The notes: generated by a model from the letters alone, not told the origin. Counted from the stretch's first letter, positions 32,910 through 43,957 are shown. The stretch: 64,000 bases of DNA from Ditibartonella apis (GCF_001952075.1 NZ_LXYU01000002.1:310001-374000), one strand, 5' to 3'. A program made the numbers and translations.

Positions 32910-34301
32910 ATGATCATCGGATTTATTGCCAATCTCGTCATATTCATTCTGCTACTCGTCGCAATCGCTAAAATGTCCAGAACCGGATGGAGCCTCTCCC
33001 GCCGTGTTCTGATCGGACTTGTGATTGGCATCATTTTCGGGGTTATATTGCAGTCCATTTACGGCTTGGAAAATCTGCAACTGAAAAAATCGATCGAATG
33101 GTTCAATATCGTCGGCAACGGCTATGTTCTGCTGCTGCAGATGATCGTTATGCCGCTGGTATTTGCATCCATCCTTTCGGCAGTTGCGCGTCTTCATTCG
33201 GCTTCGTCGCTCGGCAAAATCAGCACTATCACAATAGGCATTTTGTTGTTTACCACGTTAATTGCAGCTTTTGTTGGTGTGATGATGGTCAATCTCTTTG
33301 GTTTATCGGCCGAAGGCCTTGTTCAGGGTAGCGCCGAAAGTGCCCGACTGAGTGCTATTCAAACCAATTACATGTCCAAAGTTGCTGACATGAGTGTTCC
33401 GCAACTCATACTTTCTTTCATACCGAAAAATCCGTTTGCCGATCTCACCGGTGCCAATCCTACTTCTATTATAAGTGTCGTTATTTTCGCGGCATTTCTT
33501 GGTGCTGCAGCCATACGCTTGATGAAAGACAATCCCGAAAAAGGAAACGGCGTCATTTCTGCGATTGATACATTACAAGCCTGGGTCATGAAATTGGTCC
33601 GTATTGTTATCCTGCTTACCCCTTACGGTGTTTTTGCTCTCATGACAAAAGTTGCAGCAACTTCCAATGCAGCAGATATTCTGAAATTATTGGCGTTTAT
33701 CGTCGCATCCTATCTCGGGCTTGCAATCATGTTTTGCATTCACGGGCTTCTGCTTGGAATTTCGGGCATTAACCCTCTCCGTTTCTTTTCAAAAGTTATG
33801 CCGGTCCTGACATTTGCTTTTACCAGCCGCTCAAGTGCTGCCAGTATTCCTTTGAATATCGAAGCTTTGACCGAACGCATCGGCGTTCCGCAGTCGATTG
33901 CAGGATTCGCCGCCTCCTTCGGCGCGACAATCGGTCAAAATGGTTGCGCCGGCCTTTATCCGGCAATGCTTGCCACCATGGTAGCCCCCACCGTTGGCAT
34001 CAATCCGCTAGATCCGGTCTGGATCGCGACACTCGTCGGCATTGTAACATTAAGCTCGATCGGCGTTGCAGGTGTCGGTGGCGGTGCAACATTTGCTGCC
34101 TTGATTGTTCTCCCCACAATGGGACTGCCTGTCACACTTGTTGCATTGCTGATATCAATTGAACCGTTAATCGACATGGGGCGCACAGCTTTGAATGTGA
34201 ACGGCGCAATGACTGCCGCAACGATTACAAGCCAAATTTTACGCGAAACCGATAAATCGATTTTTGACTCGGATAATGATAAGGAATTGACCAATACTTG
34301 A
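32910..34301 (+). CDS. TcyP-like L-cystine / amino acid:cation symporter
   Basis: A 463-residue dicarboxylate/amino acid:cation symporter (DAACS). Family signatures are [15 protein letters not shown] (about residue 90), [15 protein letters not shown] (the Ser-rich re-entrant loop), [15 protein letters not shown] and [15 protein letters not shown] near the C-terminus. The [11 protein letters not shown] variant is typical of the TcyP cystine-uptake branch rather than glutamate carriers. The ATG at 32910 has AGGA nine bases upstream and is preferred to a TTG at 32877. It is followed by a hairpin terminator. Confidence 0.88.
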   Translation: MIIGFIANLVIFILLLVAIAKMSRTGWSLSRRVLIGLVIGIIFGVILQSIYGLENLQLKKSIEWFNIVGNGYVLLLQMIVMPLVFASILSAVARLHSASSLGKISTITIGILLFTTLIAAFVGVMMVNLFGLSAEGLVQGSAESARLSAIQTNYMSKVADMSVPQLILSFIPKNPFADLTGANPTSIISVVIFAAFLGAAAIRLMKDNPEKGNGVISAIDTLQAWVMKLVRIVILLTPYGVFALMTKVAATSNAADILKLLAFIVASYLGLAIMFCIHGLLLGISGINPLRFFSKVMPVLTFAFTSRSSAASIPLNIEALTERIGVPQSIAGFAASFGATIGQNGCAGLYPAMLATMVAPTVGINPLDPVWIATLVGIVTLSSIGVAGVGGGATFAALIVLPTMGLPVTLVALLISIEPLIDMGRTALNVNGAMTAATITSQILRETDKSIFDSDNDKELTNT

Positions 34302-34332
34302 ACACGAGAACGGCATAACACAAATGAAATTG

Positions 34333-34355
34333 AACACCATATTTTGGTGTTTTCA
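34333..34355 (+). terminator. Terminator hairpin after the TcyP-like gene
   Basis: AACACCA (34333-34339) pairs with TGGTGTT (34345-34351) and a short T run follows. It lies 32 bases after the stop codon. The T run is short, so strength is moderate. Confidence 0.6.
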
Positions 34356-34965
34356 GCCTCTTTCGTTGGTGAATAACAACACGGTCGGTTAAACAACCGC
34401 ATCGGCCTTTCCACGCGGAAACTCGTGTTTTGGGGTATTAAAAAATAGTGTTTTTATCGGCTTGCAATTGCTCAATAAAATTTACTCGATCATTGACGAC
34501 TAAGCGCATTATTTAAAAAATCCGAAAAATAGAAAATGCATGTCTTTCGATAATGAATACACACTGCCTTAAAAAATATAAATTCTCATAAAAAACTTTT
34601 CATCCCATTTCCCGCTTATCCGACGTTGTTGGCCATTTGTCATTTTCTAAAAAAATCTGACTAAAAACCAATTGTTACAGCTCTATAAAGCTCGACTATT
34701 TTTCAGATTTAATCATTCCCATCAAAAACCCCAAAAAACATTGTGTGCATGTGCACAAATGTCGTAGGTTTTTAAAAATATTTTTGGTCGAATATGGCTG
34801 TTCCGATATCCGTTACAAACAACTTACTCATGAAATCTTTTCATAATTAAGGGACGGTATTGATTTATAGTGCTTTATTGACACATTGATTGACCTCGTC
34901 CGGAAAGGCTTGGAAGAGTACCAAGCCCCCTTCATGAACCCGGTTTATCAATACAGCATTTTGCA
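34356..34965. other. AT-rich intergenic stretch with operator-like palindrome and hairpin
   Basis: About 610 bases without a supported gene. TTGTGTGCATGTGCACAA (34740-34757) is an imperfect 18-bp palindrome that could bind a regulator. GGCTTGG (34907-34913) pairs with CCAAGCC (34921-34927) and may end the methyltransferase transcript coming from the right. A small RNA here cannot be excluded. Confidence 0.35.
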
Positions 34966-35850
34966 CTAATGGGTCGATTTATCGCCTAAAACATCAGCGA
35001 GAGATATTGTTGCAGTTCCCGGACGGGCCGGTTTTTGCTGGCTTTTATCCGGTGCCCAACCGGAGAGCCAGATGAAAGAGAAACTCGCGCGGATGCGCCC
35101 GTCCGGATCGCTAAACCGTTTTGCATAAATTTCCGCAGCACGCTCGAAAAACCTTCTGCTTACAGGGCGACGAGACCTTCCGGTAAGCCCGTTTTGCATT
35201 CCCATAGCGCGCAGGTCGTCAATGAGTTGGAAAATCGTGTCATAACGAACAGTCAAGTTCTCGACATCACTTACCGGCATAGCAAACCCCGCTCTTTGCA
35301 ACAAACTACCGGCATCACGAATATCGGTGAACGGATAGACTCTGGGGCTCACTCCACCATAAAGTTCGATTTCTGCTTCAATCAAACTTTCACGCAACTC
35401 TCCAAGAGTGCCTGTTCCAGCCATAACGCCGAGAAAAAGACCATCCGGTTTTAAACTTTTGCGAATCTGGCTTAGCACTCCGGGGACATCATTGGTAACG
35501 CTTAAGGACATGAGTGAAATAGCAAGGTCATAAAAGCCGGTCGGTAAATCCATCAATTCGCGTCCACGCTGCAAAAACGCATGATTACCGCTTGTGTAGC
35601 GCCTGTCACTCTCGACACTATCGACAACGGCGACTTTTCCGGTGTTGACAAGCGCTTCCGTTCCCGCTCCGGTATGACCGAAAAGGTCAACCGCATGAGA
35701 AAATCTCCGGTCTACCGTGAGCAACCGTTCCTGCAATTCTTCACACAAACGATTAAGTAAAAAATCACCCTTTTTACCATAACGGGTAAAAGCGCGGCTT
35801 CGAAATTTCTCAATTCTAATCTGATCAAAAATCCGGGAATCTGTCATCAT
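34966..35850 (-). CDS. SAM-dependent methyltransferase of the BioC/NDUFAF5-like type
   Basis: A 294-residue protein with a class I methyltransferase fold (HAVDLFGHTGAGTEAL as the SAM loop, YDLAISLMSLSVTNDVP as the strand 4 region, SLKPDGLFLGVMAG after it). The overall pattern resembles the alphaproteobacterial relatives of mitochondrial NDUFAF5, which modifies a complex I subunit in eukaryotes. The bacterial substrate is not established. It is divergent from comF with about 185 bases between, a pairing often kept in related genomes. Confidence 0.85.
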   Translation of the reverse strand: MMTDSRIFDQIRIEKFRSRAFTRYGKKGDFLLNRLCEELQERLLTVDRRFSHAVDLFGHTGAGTEALVNTGKVAVVDSVESDRRYTSGNHAFLQRGRELMDLPTGFYDLAISLMSLSVTNDVPGVLSQIRKSLKPDGLFLGVMAGTGTLGELRESLIEAEIELYGGVSPRVYPFTDIRDAGSLLQRAGFAMPVSDVENLTVRYDTIFQLIDDLRAMGMQNGLTGRSRRPVSRRFFERAAEIYAKRFSDPDGRIRASFSFIWLSGWAPDKSQQKPARPGTATISLADVLGDKSTH

Positions 35851-36035
35851 TCGCTATAATCATCATTCGCTATAAATTGTCACCATTCAACATATTGTAT
35901 TTTAACCGTAACCGTTTAAGCTTAAAAAGCTACAGCATATTCTTTGCCATTGAAAGATTAAACCCATTCTGTTGACTTTAACAATATCTGTGAAAATTCT
36001 GTTTTCCCGTCAGTTGTATCGGTAGGGTGAAAAGA

Positions 36036-36812
36036 TTGTCGAAGGCACATTATCCTGACAAGAGAACTTTTCTAAAAATCGGCGAACAGGTCATGAATCT
36101 GCTGTTTCCACCGACATGTCCCGGATGTGGTGTTTTTGTTGAAAAAACCGGCACGATATGTCCTGAATGCTGGAAACAATTACATTTCATAACCAAGCCC
36201 TATTGCCCTGTTATGGGAACGCCTTTCACTTATGATCCGGGAGACGGTTTTTTAAGCGGGGAAGCTATGCAATTTCCACCTCCGTTTGCCCGGGCGCGTT
36301 CGGTTGTTGCTCACTTTGGACTTGCCCGGAGTCTGGTAACACGACTTAAATATGGCGACCGCACCGAACTTGCGCCATTCATGGCCGAATGGATGACCAT
36401 TGCCGGGAAAGAGCTGATCGAGAGTGCCGACATGATTGTGCCGATCCCCCTCCATTACCGCAGGTTTTTAAAACGCACTTACAATCAGGCAACCGAACTT
36501 TCCCGCAATATTGCCAAAAGGACAGGAAAACCTTTGCAGCCTTTTGTTCTCAAGCGACAAAAAAATACCAGCCAGCAAGTGGGACTACTAAAAAAAGCCC
36601 GACAACGAAATATGATCGGGGCTTTTATCGTCCCCGAGGGGGAAAAGGTAAAAATTAAAGACAAGCATATTCTGCTTGTCGATGATGTTTTTACAACCGG
36701 TTCAACCGTCCGATCGGCAACTAAGGCGCTCCTGAGAGGGGGAGCAAAAAGCGTTGATGTGCTGACTTTTTCACGCGTGTTGCCGGAGATGTATGAAGAT
36801 CCATCCTCTTGA
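36036..36812 (+). CDS. ComF-family phosphoribosyltransferase-like protein
   Basis: A 258-residue protein with an N-terminal zinc-finger-like region (CPGC and CPEC, about residues 25-50) and a phosphoribosyltransferase fold ending in the PRPP loop ILLVDDVFTTGSTV. ComF takes part in DNA uptake in competent bacteria, but most homologs like this one have no tested role. The start is uncertain: TTG at 36036 has AGGG nine bases upstream, while GTG at 36027 and an ATG at 36093 are also in frame. It heads comF-grxC-DUF1178. Confidence 0.85.
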   Translation: MSKAHYPDKRTFLKIGEQVMNLLFPPTCPGCGVFVEKTGTICPECWKQLHFITKPYCPVMGTPFTYDPGDGFLSGEAMQFPPPFARARSVVAHFGLARSLVTRLKYGDRTELAPFMAEWMTIAGKELIESADMIVPIPLHYRRFLKRTYNQATELSRNIAKRTGKPLQPFVLKRQKNTSQQVGLLKKARQRNMIGAFIVPEGEKVKIKDKHILLVDDVFTTGSTVRSATKALLRGGAKSVDVLTFSRVLPEMYEDPSS

Positions 36813-36855
36813 GGAAAAAATGAAAGACACTTATATAGCGAGAATGGAGAAAGAA

Positions 36856-37113
36856 ATGCCGCATGTAACAATTTACACCCGTCCTCACTGTCCTTATTGC
36901 GAAAGTGCCATGGAATTGTTGCAATCGAAAGGCGTTGAGTTTGAAGAAATTGATGGGTCTGGTGAAAGACGCGCAGAAATGGTGAAACGTGCACATGGTC
37001 GCAATACATTTCCGCAAATTTTTATTGGCGAAAACCATATCGGCGGTTGCGATGATCTTTACGAGCTTGACCACAGCGGTAGGCTCGACACACTGCTTTT
37101 CGGGAACAAATAA
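36856..37113 (+). CDS. grxC: Glutaredoxin 3
   Basis: An 85-residue glutaredoxin with the dithiol site CPYC (Cys12 and Cys15) and the glutathione-binding TFPQIFI and GGCDDL segments. It reduces disulfides using glutathione. The ATG at 36856 has GGAGA just upstream and gives the usual length; an earlier in-frame ATG at 36793 would overlap comF. It overlaps the next gene by one base. Confidence 0.95.
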   Translation: MPHVTIYTRPHCPYCESAMELLQSKGVEFEEIDGSGERRAEMVKRAHGRNTFPQIFIGENHIGGCDDLYELDHSGRLDTLLFGNK

Positions 37114-37538
37114 TGATCCGTTTTTCGCTTCATTGTGACAAGGCACATGAGTTCGATGGCTGGTTCCGCAATAATGATGATTTTTTGGAACAAAAAAAAT
37201 CCAAACTTATCCGCTGTCCTGTCTGCAATTCAACATTGATTGAAAAAACTTTGATGGCGCCGGCTGTTGCGACTTCAAGAGAGCGGGAAAAAGTAGCAAC
37301 AGGAATGACGGGCGAGCAGAAAAAAATGCTTGAGGAAATGCGCAAAATCACCCGTAAAGTCCGCAAGAATGCGGAATATGTCGGTGACCGTTTTGCCGAA
37401 GAAGCAAGACGCATTCATTTCAAGGAAGTGAAAGAACGCCCTATCTATGGCGAGGCCAGTACGGAAGAGGTCTCTTCACTTGTTGATGACGGTATTCCTG
37501 TCATGCCGCTTGCAACATTGCCGGAAGATGAAAATTGA
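37113..37538 (+). CDS. DUF1178 family protein
   Basis: A 141-residue protein of the DUF1178 family. It opens with MIRFSLHCDKAHEFDGWF and has a CPVC pair, so HxC and CxxC may bind a metal. The middle is helical and charged, and the C-terminal RPIYGEASTEEVSSLVDDGI is typical of the family. The function is unknown. Its ATG overlaps the grxC stop (TAATG). Confidence 0.92.
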   Translation: MIRFSLHCDKAHEFDGWFRNNDDFLEQKKSKLIRCPVCNSTLIEKTLMAPAVATSREREKVATGMTGEQKKMLEEMRKITRKVRKNAEYVGDRFAEEARRIHFKEVKERPIYGEASTEEVSSLVDDGIPVMPLATLPEDEN

Positions 37539-37588
37539 TCTTCCGGAAACATATTATCTAAGACTGGTAACTTTTTAAAAACAGCCCT

Positions 37589-38335
37589 TTATTTTAAGCG
37601 GCGGGCAAGCAGCATATAGTTGACATCCATGTTTTTGGATCTGTTCCAGCTATCTTTAAGCGGATTATAGGTGATGCCCAGTTTGTCTATCACTGTGAGA
37701 CCGGCTGTATTCAATTTTTCTGTAATTTCATCAGGCGTCAGAAACTTGTTATAATCGTGTGTGCCTTTAGGTAACCACCGCAACACATACTCGGCTCCGA
37801 TAATCGCAAGCCCCCAACACTTCAAAGTGCGGTTGAGCGTTGCAACAAACATCAATCCTTGCGGTTTGACCATTTTTGCACTTTCCGACATGAACAGGTC
37901 GACATCAGACACATGTTCAACCACTTCCATATTCAAAACGACGTCGAATTTTTCACCGGCTTTTGCAAGCTCTTCGGCAGTCGTTGCACGGTAATCGATA
38001 TTCAAACCGGACTGAGTCGCATGGATTTTTGCAACTTCGATATTCGTCGTCGATGCATCGGCCCCCACAACCTCAGCCCCCAAACGCGCCATCGGCTCGC
38101 ATAACAGCCCGCCCCCGCAGCCGATATCAAGAAAACGTATTCCCTTGAACGATTCTGCATCCTTGGGATCACGGTCAAAAGCTTCACAAACCTTTTCCTT
38201 GATATAGGAAAGACGCGCCGGATTGAATTTATGAAGCGGACGGAATTTTCCCTGTGGATTCCACCATTCAGCTGCAATACGCGAGAAATGGTCAACTTCG
38301 GCCTGATCTATCGTAGTACGGTGGGCTTCTGCCAT
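37589..38335 (-). CDS. ubiG: Ubiquinone biosynthesis O-methyltransferase UbiG
   Basis: A 248-residue SAM-dependent enzyme that carries out both O-methylations of the ubiquinone ring. The SAM loop is [18 protein letters not shown], and the family pattern [21 protein letters not shown], quoted by its parts [13 protein letters not shown] and FRPLH, is at the N-terminus. [11 protein letters not shown] follows. It is divergent from lysC with 182 bases between, as in many Hyphomicrobiales. Confidence 0.96.
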   Translation of the reverse strand: MAEAHRTTIDQAEVDHFSRIAAEWWNPQGKFRPLHKFNPARLSYIKEKVCEAFDRDPKDAESFKGIRFLDIGCGGGLLCEPMARLGAEVVGADASTTNIEVAKIHATQSGLNIDYRATTAEELAKAGEKFDVVLNMEVVEHVSDVDLFMSESAKMVKPQGLMFVATLNRTLKCWGLAIIGAEYVLRWLPKGTHDYNKFLTPDEITEKLNTAGLTVIDKLGITYNPLKDSWNRSKNMDVNYMLLARRLK

Positions 38336-38517
38336 GGGGTCTCTCCTAAAAGATTACGTTTATCAGTTCTGTCTTAAATGGGGCAAAGTCAAGAGACAAA
38401 CAAGTAAATATGTCAGTCTTGCTTAAATTCTCAATATTGGCTATGTCAGCATAGCCGCCAAGCGCGCAATGCTTGGCTTCAGAACAATTTCAAAATTTAG
38501 AGGCGAGAGTTGTTTAA

Positions 38518-39771
38518 ATGGCGCGCATAGTAATGAAATTCGGTGGGACTTCAGTCGCCAATATCGAGCGTATCAAAAATGTTGCGCGCCATGTCAAACG
38601 TGAAGTTGATGCTGGCAATGAAGTTGCTGTCGTGGTTTCGGCAATGGCCGGTAAAACAAACGAGCTCGTAGGCTGGACACGTGAAGCTTCGCCAATGCAT
38701 GATGCACGGGAATATGATGTGGTCGTTGCTTCGGGTGAACAGGTAACAGCCGGACTTTTAGCCATCACCCTGCAATCCATGGGAATCAATGCGCGCTCGT
38801 GGCTCGGTTGGCAAATTCCGATCGAGACAGACAATGCGCACGGTGCTGCGCGCATTACAAAAATTGACGGTTCGCAATTAATCCAGCGTTTTAAGGACGG
38901 GCAGGTTGCCGTCATTGCGGGTTTTCAGGGCATTGGACCGGATAAACGTATTACGACACTTGGCCGCGGCGGTTCCGATACCAGTGCCGTTGCCGTTGCT
39001 GCAGCAGTCAAAGCTGACAGGTGCGATATTTATACCGATGTTGATGGCGTTTACACAACAGACCCGCGAATTGACCCCAAGGCACGTCGTCTGCCGAAAG
39101 TGGCATTCGAGGAAATGCTGGAGATGGCTTCCCTTGGTGCAAAAGTTTTGCAGGTGCGTTCTGTAGAACTTGCTATGGTTCACAAGGTACGCACATTCGT
39201 GCGTTCAAGTTTCGAGGATCCCGATGCTCCGGGCATGGGCGACCCTATCAATCCACCCGGAACACTCATTTGCGACGAGGATGAAATCGTGGAACAACAA
39301 GTTGTCACAGGCATTGCTTTTGCCAAAGAAGAGGCACAAATTTCTTTACGCCGTTTGGCCGACCGACCGGGAATTTCTGCAGCAATATTCGGCCCGCTCG
39401 CGGAAGAGCATGTCAATGTCGATATGATCGTGCAGAATATTTCGGAAGATGGTTCCAAAACCGACATGACATTCACTGTTCCGGCGACCGATATAGAAAA
39501 AGCCGTAGCAACGCTTGAAGCCAATAAAAAAGAAATCGGCTTTGATGTTATCCAGTCGGAAACAGACCTTGCGAAAGTTTCTATCATCGGTATAGGGATG
39601 CGTAGCCATGCAGGCGTTGCAGCCACTGCTTTCAAAGCGCTTGCAGAAAAAGGCATCAATATCCGTGCGATCACAACTTCTGAAATCAAGATTTCAATTT
39701 TGATCGATAATGCCTATACCGAATTGGCTGTAAGAACACTACATACCGTCTACGGCTTGGATAAAGGTTGA
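38518..39771 (+). CDS. lysC: Aspartate kinase LysC
   Basis: A 417-residue enzyme that phosphorylates aspartate, the first step to lysine, threonine and methionine. The N-terminal kinase domain has KFGGTSVANIERI and TLGRGGSDTSAVAVAAA. The C-terminal part (about 260-410) holds two ACT domains for feedback inhibition. GGCGAGAG lies upstream of the ATG. It is followed after about 100 bases by ptsP, the usual order in the group. Confidence 0.96.
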   Translation: MARIVMKFGGTSVANIERIKNVARHVKREVDAGNEVAVVVSAMAGKTNELVGWTREASPMHDAREYDVVVASGEQVTAGLLAITLQSMGINARSWLGWQIPIETDNAHGAARITKIDGSQLIQRFKDGQVAVIAGFQGIGPDKRITTLGRGGSDTSAVAVAAAVKADRCDIYTDVDGVYTTDPRIDPKARRLPKVAFEEMLEMASLGAKVLQVRSVELAMVHKVRTFVRSSFEDPDAPGMGDPINPPGTLICDEDEIVEQQVVTGIAFAKEEAQISLRRLADRPGISAAIFGPLAEEHVNVDMIVQNISEDGSKTDMTFTVPATDIEKAVATLEANKKEIGFDVIQSETDLAKVSIIGIGMRSHAGVAATAFKALAEKGINIRAITTSEIKISILIDNAYTELAVRTLHTVYGLDKG

Positions 39772-39874
39772 GGTATAAACATCCGGTTTTATCTCGGGAA
39801 AGATAAAAAGCGGGTTGACCTTTTAAAAGCATGAGCATGAGACTTAACTATCATAATGGGAGATATGATAAATT

Positions 39875-42142
39875 ATGCGGGAGACCCATGTAGGCCCCAA
39901 AGTTATTCTGAAGCGACTACGCGAGTTTATGGCGCGCGCCATGGACTCACAAGAACGACTTGACCTCATCGTCCGCGAGATTGCTCGCAATATGGATGCA
40001 GAGGTCTGCTCCTTTTATGTTTTGCGTTCCGACAATATGTTGGAACTTTATGCCACTGAAGGTCTTAATCCGGAAGCTGTGCACTTGTCCGAGTTACGGT
40101 TGGGGCAAGGTCTGGTCGGAACGATCGCTGCCACGGCCCGCCCGCTCAATCTGACTGATGCCAGAAAACATCCTGCCTTCACCTATCTTCCCGAAACAGG
40201 TGAAGAGATATATTCTTCATTCCTTGGTGTTCCAATCTTACGCGCCGGTCGTACTCTGGGTGTTCTTGTTGTCCAGAACCGCAACAAACGGGGTTATAGC
40301 GACGAGGAAGTTGAAGCCCTTGAGACGGTTGCCATGGTTCTTGCGGAAATGGTTGCAGCAGGTGATCTGCCACGACTTACCCGTCCCAATGTTGATGTTG
40401 ATATGCGTCGCCCGTTCACACTTGTTGGCCAATCACTCAACGAAGGCATCGGCCTTGGACATATTGTTCTTCATGAACCGCGCCTTGTTGTGACCAATCT
40501 TTTCAATGAAAATAGCGGTGCCGAGATAGAGAAGCTCACGAGAGCAATCAACTCGTTACGTCTTTCAATCGACGATATGCTTTCGAGAAGCGATGTTGCA
40601 AGCGAAGGCGAACACCGTGAAATTCTTGAAACCTATCGTATGTTCGCCAATGATCGCGGTTGGATAAGAAGGCTTGAAGAGGCTATCAAAAATGGTTTGA
40701 CGGCCGAGGCTGCTGTTGAAAAAGTACAAAGTGATACGCGCGCACGTATGGTCCACTTGACGGACCCTTATTTGCGCGAGCGGCTTTCGGATTTTGACGA
40801 TCTTGCCAATCGCTTGCTTTACCAGCTAATGGGGCGCACGCGCGAAACCATCAATGCCGATTTGCCCACCGATTCAATTATTGTGGCCCGCTCTATGGGA
40901 GCCGCCGAATTGTTGGACTATCCGCGCGAACGGGTCCGCGGTCTCGTCCTGGAAGATGGGGCATCGACAAGCCATGTTGCCATTGTGGCGCGGGCTATGT
41001 CGATACCTGTTGTGGGACAGGTGAAAGGTGCGGTATCCTTATCCGAAAACGGTGATCCGCTGATCATTGATGGCGATGACGGCAAGGTTTATTTGCGCCC
41101 TGTACCGGATGTTGAAAGTGCTTTCGTTGAAAAAGCCAGATTTCGCGCTCGTAAACAAAAACTCTATCGCGATTTGCGGGATGTACCGGCCAATACCAAA
41201 GATGGCCGCCACATTACACTGCTTATCAATGCGGGTCTTCTTGTTGATCTACCGCAACTTGATGAATCGGGCGCAGAAGGCATCGGCCTCTTCCGCACTG
41301 AATTGCAGTTTATGATTGCCTCGACATTTCCTCGCGCCCATGAACAGGAAAAACTTTATCGCAATGTCTATAAGGAAATCGGTGACAAGCCTGTCACTTT
41401 CCGAACGTTGGATATCGGTGGCGACAAAGTATTGCCCTATTTCCGCAGCAAAGGCAAAGAGGAAAACCCTGCCCTTGGCTGGCGCGCCATCCGCCTGACA
41501 CTTGACAAACCGGCATTGATGAGAACGCAATTGCGCGCGCTCCTCAAAGCATCCGGCGGACGAGAATTGCGCGTCATGTTGCCAATGGTGACAGAGGTTG
41601 GTGAAATATACCACACGCGCAAGCTTATCGACCGCGAGGTGGCCTATCTTACGCGCTTTGGTTACGTTATGCCAACGCGGTTGAAATTGGGCGCAATGGT
41701 CGAAGTACCGGCTCTCTTGTTCCAGCTTGACGAACTTATGCAAGTTGTAGACTTCGTTTCTGTTGGCTCTAATGATCTGTTTCAATTCATGATGGCGATC
41801 GACCGTGGCAATTCTGAAATTGCTTATCGGTTTGACCAGCTCTCGACACCGTTCCTGCGTGCATTACGCAAAATCATCGAAGCCGGTGAACGCAATAACA
41901 CACCGGTGACCTTATGTGGCGAAATGGCGGGTAAACCATTACTGGCATTGGCACTTTTGGGCCTTGGCTTTACCCGCATTTCCATGACCCCCTCAGCTAT
42001 CGGTCCCATCAAGGCCATGTTGCTTAGACTTGATATCGGTGACTTGCAAAAAGCGATGCTTGCCGAACTTGATAAAACCACAACCGTAACGTTGCGGCAC
42101 TGGCTCATGAAATATGCTGAAACGAATAATATCGCATTGTAG
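39875..42142 (+). CDS. ptsP: PTS-Ntr enzyme I (phosphoenolpyruvate-protein phosphotransferase PtsP)
   Basis: A 755-residue enzyme that starts the nitrogen-related phosphotransferase relay by taking phosphate from PEP and passing it to NPr. It has an N-terminal GAF domain (about 1-160), the phosphohistidine motif GASTSHVAIVARA, and the PEP-binding barrel (FRTLDIGGDKVLPYF, LPMVTEVGE, SVGSNDLFQFMMAIDR and LCGEMAG). The GAF domain may sense a nitrogen signal. It follows lysC; prfA, normally next, is elsewhere in this window. Confidence 0.96.
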   Translation: MRETHVGPKVILKRLREFMARAMDSQERLDLIVREIARNMDAEVCSFYVLRSDNMLELYATEGLNPEAVHLSELRLGQGLVGTIAATARPLNLTDARKHPAFTYLPETGEEIYSSFLGVPILRAGRTLGVLVVQNRNKRGYSDEEVEALETVAMVLAEMVAAGDLPRLTRPNVDVDMRRPFTLVGQSLNEGIGLGHIVLHEPRLVVTNLFNENSGAEIEKLTRAINSLRLSIDDMLSRSDVASEGEHREILETYRMFANDRGWIRRLEEAIKNGLTAEAAVEKVQSDTRARMVHLTDPYLRERLSDFDDLANRLLYQLMGRTRETINADLPTDSIIVARSMGAAELLDYPRERVRGLVLEDGASTSHVAIVARAMSIPVVGQVKGAVSLSENGDPLIIDGDDGKVYLRPVPDVESAFVEKARFRARKQKLYRDLRDVPANTKDGRHITLLINAGLLVDLPQLDESGAEGIGLFRTELQFMIASTFPRAHEQEKLYRNVYKEIGDKPVTFRTLDIGGDKVLPYFRSKGKEENPALGWRAIRLTLDKPALMRTQLRALLKASGGRELRVMLPMVTEVGEIYHTRKLIDREVAYLTRFGYVMPTRLKLGAMVEVPALLFQLDELMQVVDFVSVGSNDLFQFMMAIDRGNSEIAYRFDQLSTPFLRALRKIIEAGERNNTPVTLCGEMAGKPLLALALLGLGFTRISMTPSAIGPIKAMLLRLDIGDLQKAMLAELDKTTTVTLRHWLMKYAETNNIAL

Positions 42143-42577
42143 CACCCGTTAGAGCACCTGACATCTACTAGCGGTTTTGATCTAAAACCTTTTGCTATAG
42201 TGCTTATGTCTGTTTTTGTACTTTCGAGTAATTCCTATCTTCGGATAAGTGCTCAGACCCTGCCCTTTTCTATACCTGCCCTATTTCAAAGTGCGTTTTG
42301 TCATCACATTGCAAGTCACCAACATATTGTTTTGCAATGGAACACTTCCAAAACAGAATGAAAGCGAGCCTTGCGATGATTTACGAGAAGGATTTAATCA
42401 TTCCATCGACAAGGCTTCAGCCAATTTAGAGTTTTGCGGTAAATCTTAAAAAAATGAAAATATGACAAACAGTGCGTGAACAGCCTATATTTTCATATCG
42501 TCAAATTTTTGGATTTGCCTCGTCGCAAAGTGCAAGGCCGCTTCATGTCTGATAATCGCTTGCTTCCATTTCAAGGG
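42143..42577. other. Intergenic stretch between ptsP and the permease gene
   Basis: About 435 bases between convergent genes. A 66-codon frame (42249-42449) has no ribosome binding site or family resemblance, so I see nothing supportable here. In many relatives prfA would occupy this position. Confidence 0.4.
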
Positions 42578-43957
42578 TTATTTTAATTTGGCATGCCCTG
42601 CTTCATTGCCTGTCCGCTTAATAATGAAATAGCAGACAAACATTAAAACGATCCATATGATACCGACGACGAGTGCAGGTGCTGTGTCTTCAAAAAATCC
42701 CAGAAGTACAATGATAAAAATCATGAAAAGGACCGCAACAAGCGGACCAACCGGCCAGAACGGAATTTGATAATGCAAGTTCTTCTGTTCGGCTTTTGAC
42801 ATTCTAAGGCGCATGCAAACTTGTGACAGCAAAATCATCAGCCAGACAAAGACGGTAGCAAATGTTGCCATAGCTGCAATCAGGAAAAACAGCTTGTCAT
42901 GGATAAAATAATTAAGTGCCACACCGATGACGAGAACGCAAAACATTGCCAGAACAGACAAAACCGGAATTCCGTTTTTGGAAACAAAATTAAGTTTTTT
43001 AGGCGCGTGACCATCTTCGGCCAGACCATGCAACATGCGGCCTGCTCCGTATAAGTCACTATTAATTGCAGAAATTGCCGCCGTAATCACAACAATATTG
43101 AGAATATTGGCTGCATATTTGATGCCGAGACTTTCAAAAATTGTAACAAACGGGCTACCCTCAAGGCCAATTTTATTCCAAGGGTAAAGGGACATTAAAA
43201 TAGCAAGAGTTGCGACATAGAAAAACAATATCCGGAACGGAATGGCATTGATTGCCTTTGGAATATTACGATCGGCATCTTTAACCTCGACCGCCATAAG
43301 GCCGATAATTTCAATTCCTCCAAAAGCGAAAACAACTACACTGAAAGAAGCAATGAAGCCTCCCCAGCCATTCGGCATGAAACCGCCATTGCTCCAAAGG
43401 TTATGAATGCCGGTTGCTTCATGCGTTGCTGTTCCGAAGCCAAATAACATAATGCCGAAACCGGCGATAATCATGGCAATGATCGCCGCAATTTTTACCA
43501 CCGAAAGCCAGAATTCCATTTCGCCATAAATTTTCACAGCAGTGAGATTCAGTCCTGTTATGACAAGCGTAATGCCAAGCGTCCATAACCATGGCGAAAC
43601 TTCGGGAAACCAGAACCCCATATAAGTTGCAAAAGCAGTAATGTCGGCAAGACAAACGAGCACCATTTCAAAAACATAGGTCCAGCCGGTAAGAAAACCG
43701 GAAAACGGACTCATATAATTGGAGGCATAGCGGCCGAACGAACCAGGAAGCGGATTATGAAGCACCATTTCGCCCAATGCACGCATGACCATAAAAGCCA
43801 TAACACCTGAGATGCAGTAAGCGAGAAGAACACTGGGACCGGCAACTTTGATAGCTCCGGCCGAGCCATAAAATAATCCCGTACCGATTGCAGAACCGAG
43901 GGCTATAAAGAAAACGTGCCGCTTGTTCAGACCTTGTTTTAACGAACTGTTCTGCAT
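42578..43957 (-). CDS. APC-family amino acid permease (ProY/GabP type)
   Basis: A 459-residue inner-membrane permease with about 12 hydrophobic helices. The first helix has [18 protein letters not shown], the binding-site signature of the amino acid transporter family, followed by [17 protein letters not shown] and [18 protein letters not shown]. It should import an amino acid, perhaps proline or a related one, with protons. GGAGAG precedes the ATG. It is monocistronic. Confidence 0.9.
   Translation of the reverse strand: MQNSSLKQGLNKRHVFFIALGSAIGTGLFYGSAGAIKVAGPSVLLAYCISGVMAFMVMRALGEMVLHNPLPGSFGRYASNYMSPFSGFLTGWTYVFEMVLVCLADITAFATYMGFWFPEVSPWLWTLGITLVITGLNLTAVKIYGEMEFWLSVVKIAAIIAMIIAGFGIMLFGFGTATHEATGIHNLWSNGGFMPNGWGGFIASFSVVVFAFGGIEIIGLMAVEVKDADRNIPKAINAIPFRILFFYVATLAILMSLYPWNKIGLEGSPFVTIFESLGIKYAANILNIVVITAAISAINSDLYGAGRMLHGLAEDGHAPKKLNFVSKNGIPVLSVLAMFCVLVIGVALNYFIHDKLFFLIAAMATFATVFVWLMILLSQVCMRLRMSKAEQKNLHYQIPFWPVGPLVAVLFMIFIIVLLGFFEDTAPALVVGIIWIVLMFVCYFIIKRTGNEAGHAKLK

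Noticed and set aside
42249-42449. 66-codon frame between ptsP and the permease
   Set aside because: No start signal or similarity; the composition looks like random AT-rich DNA.
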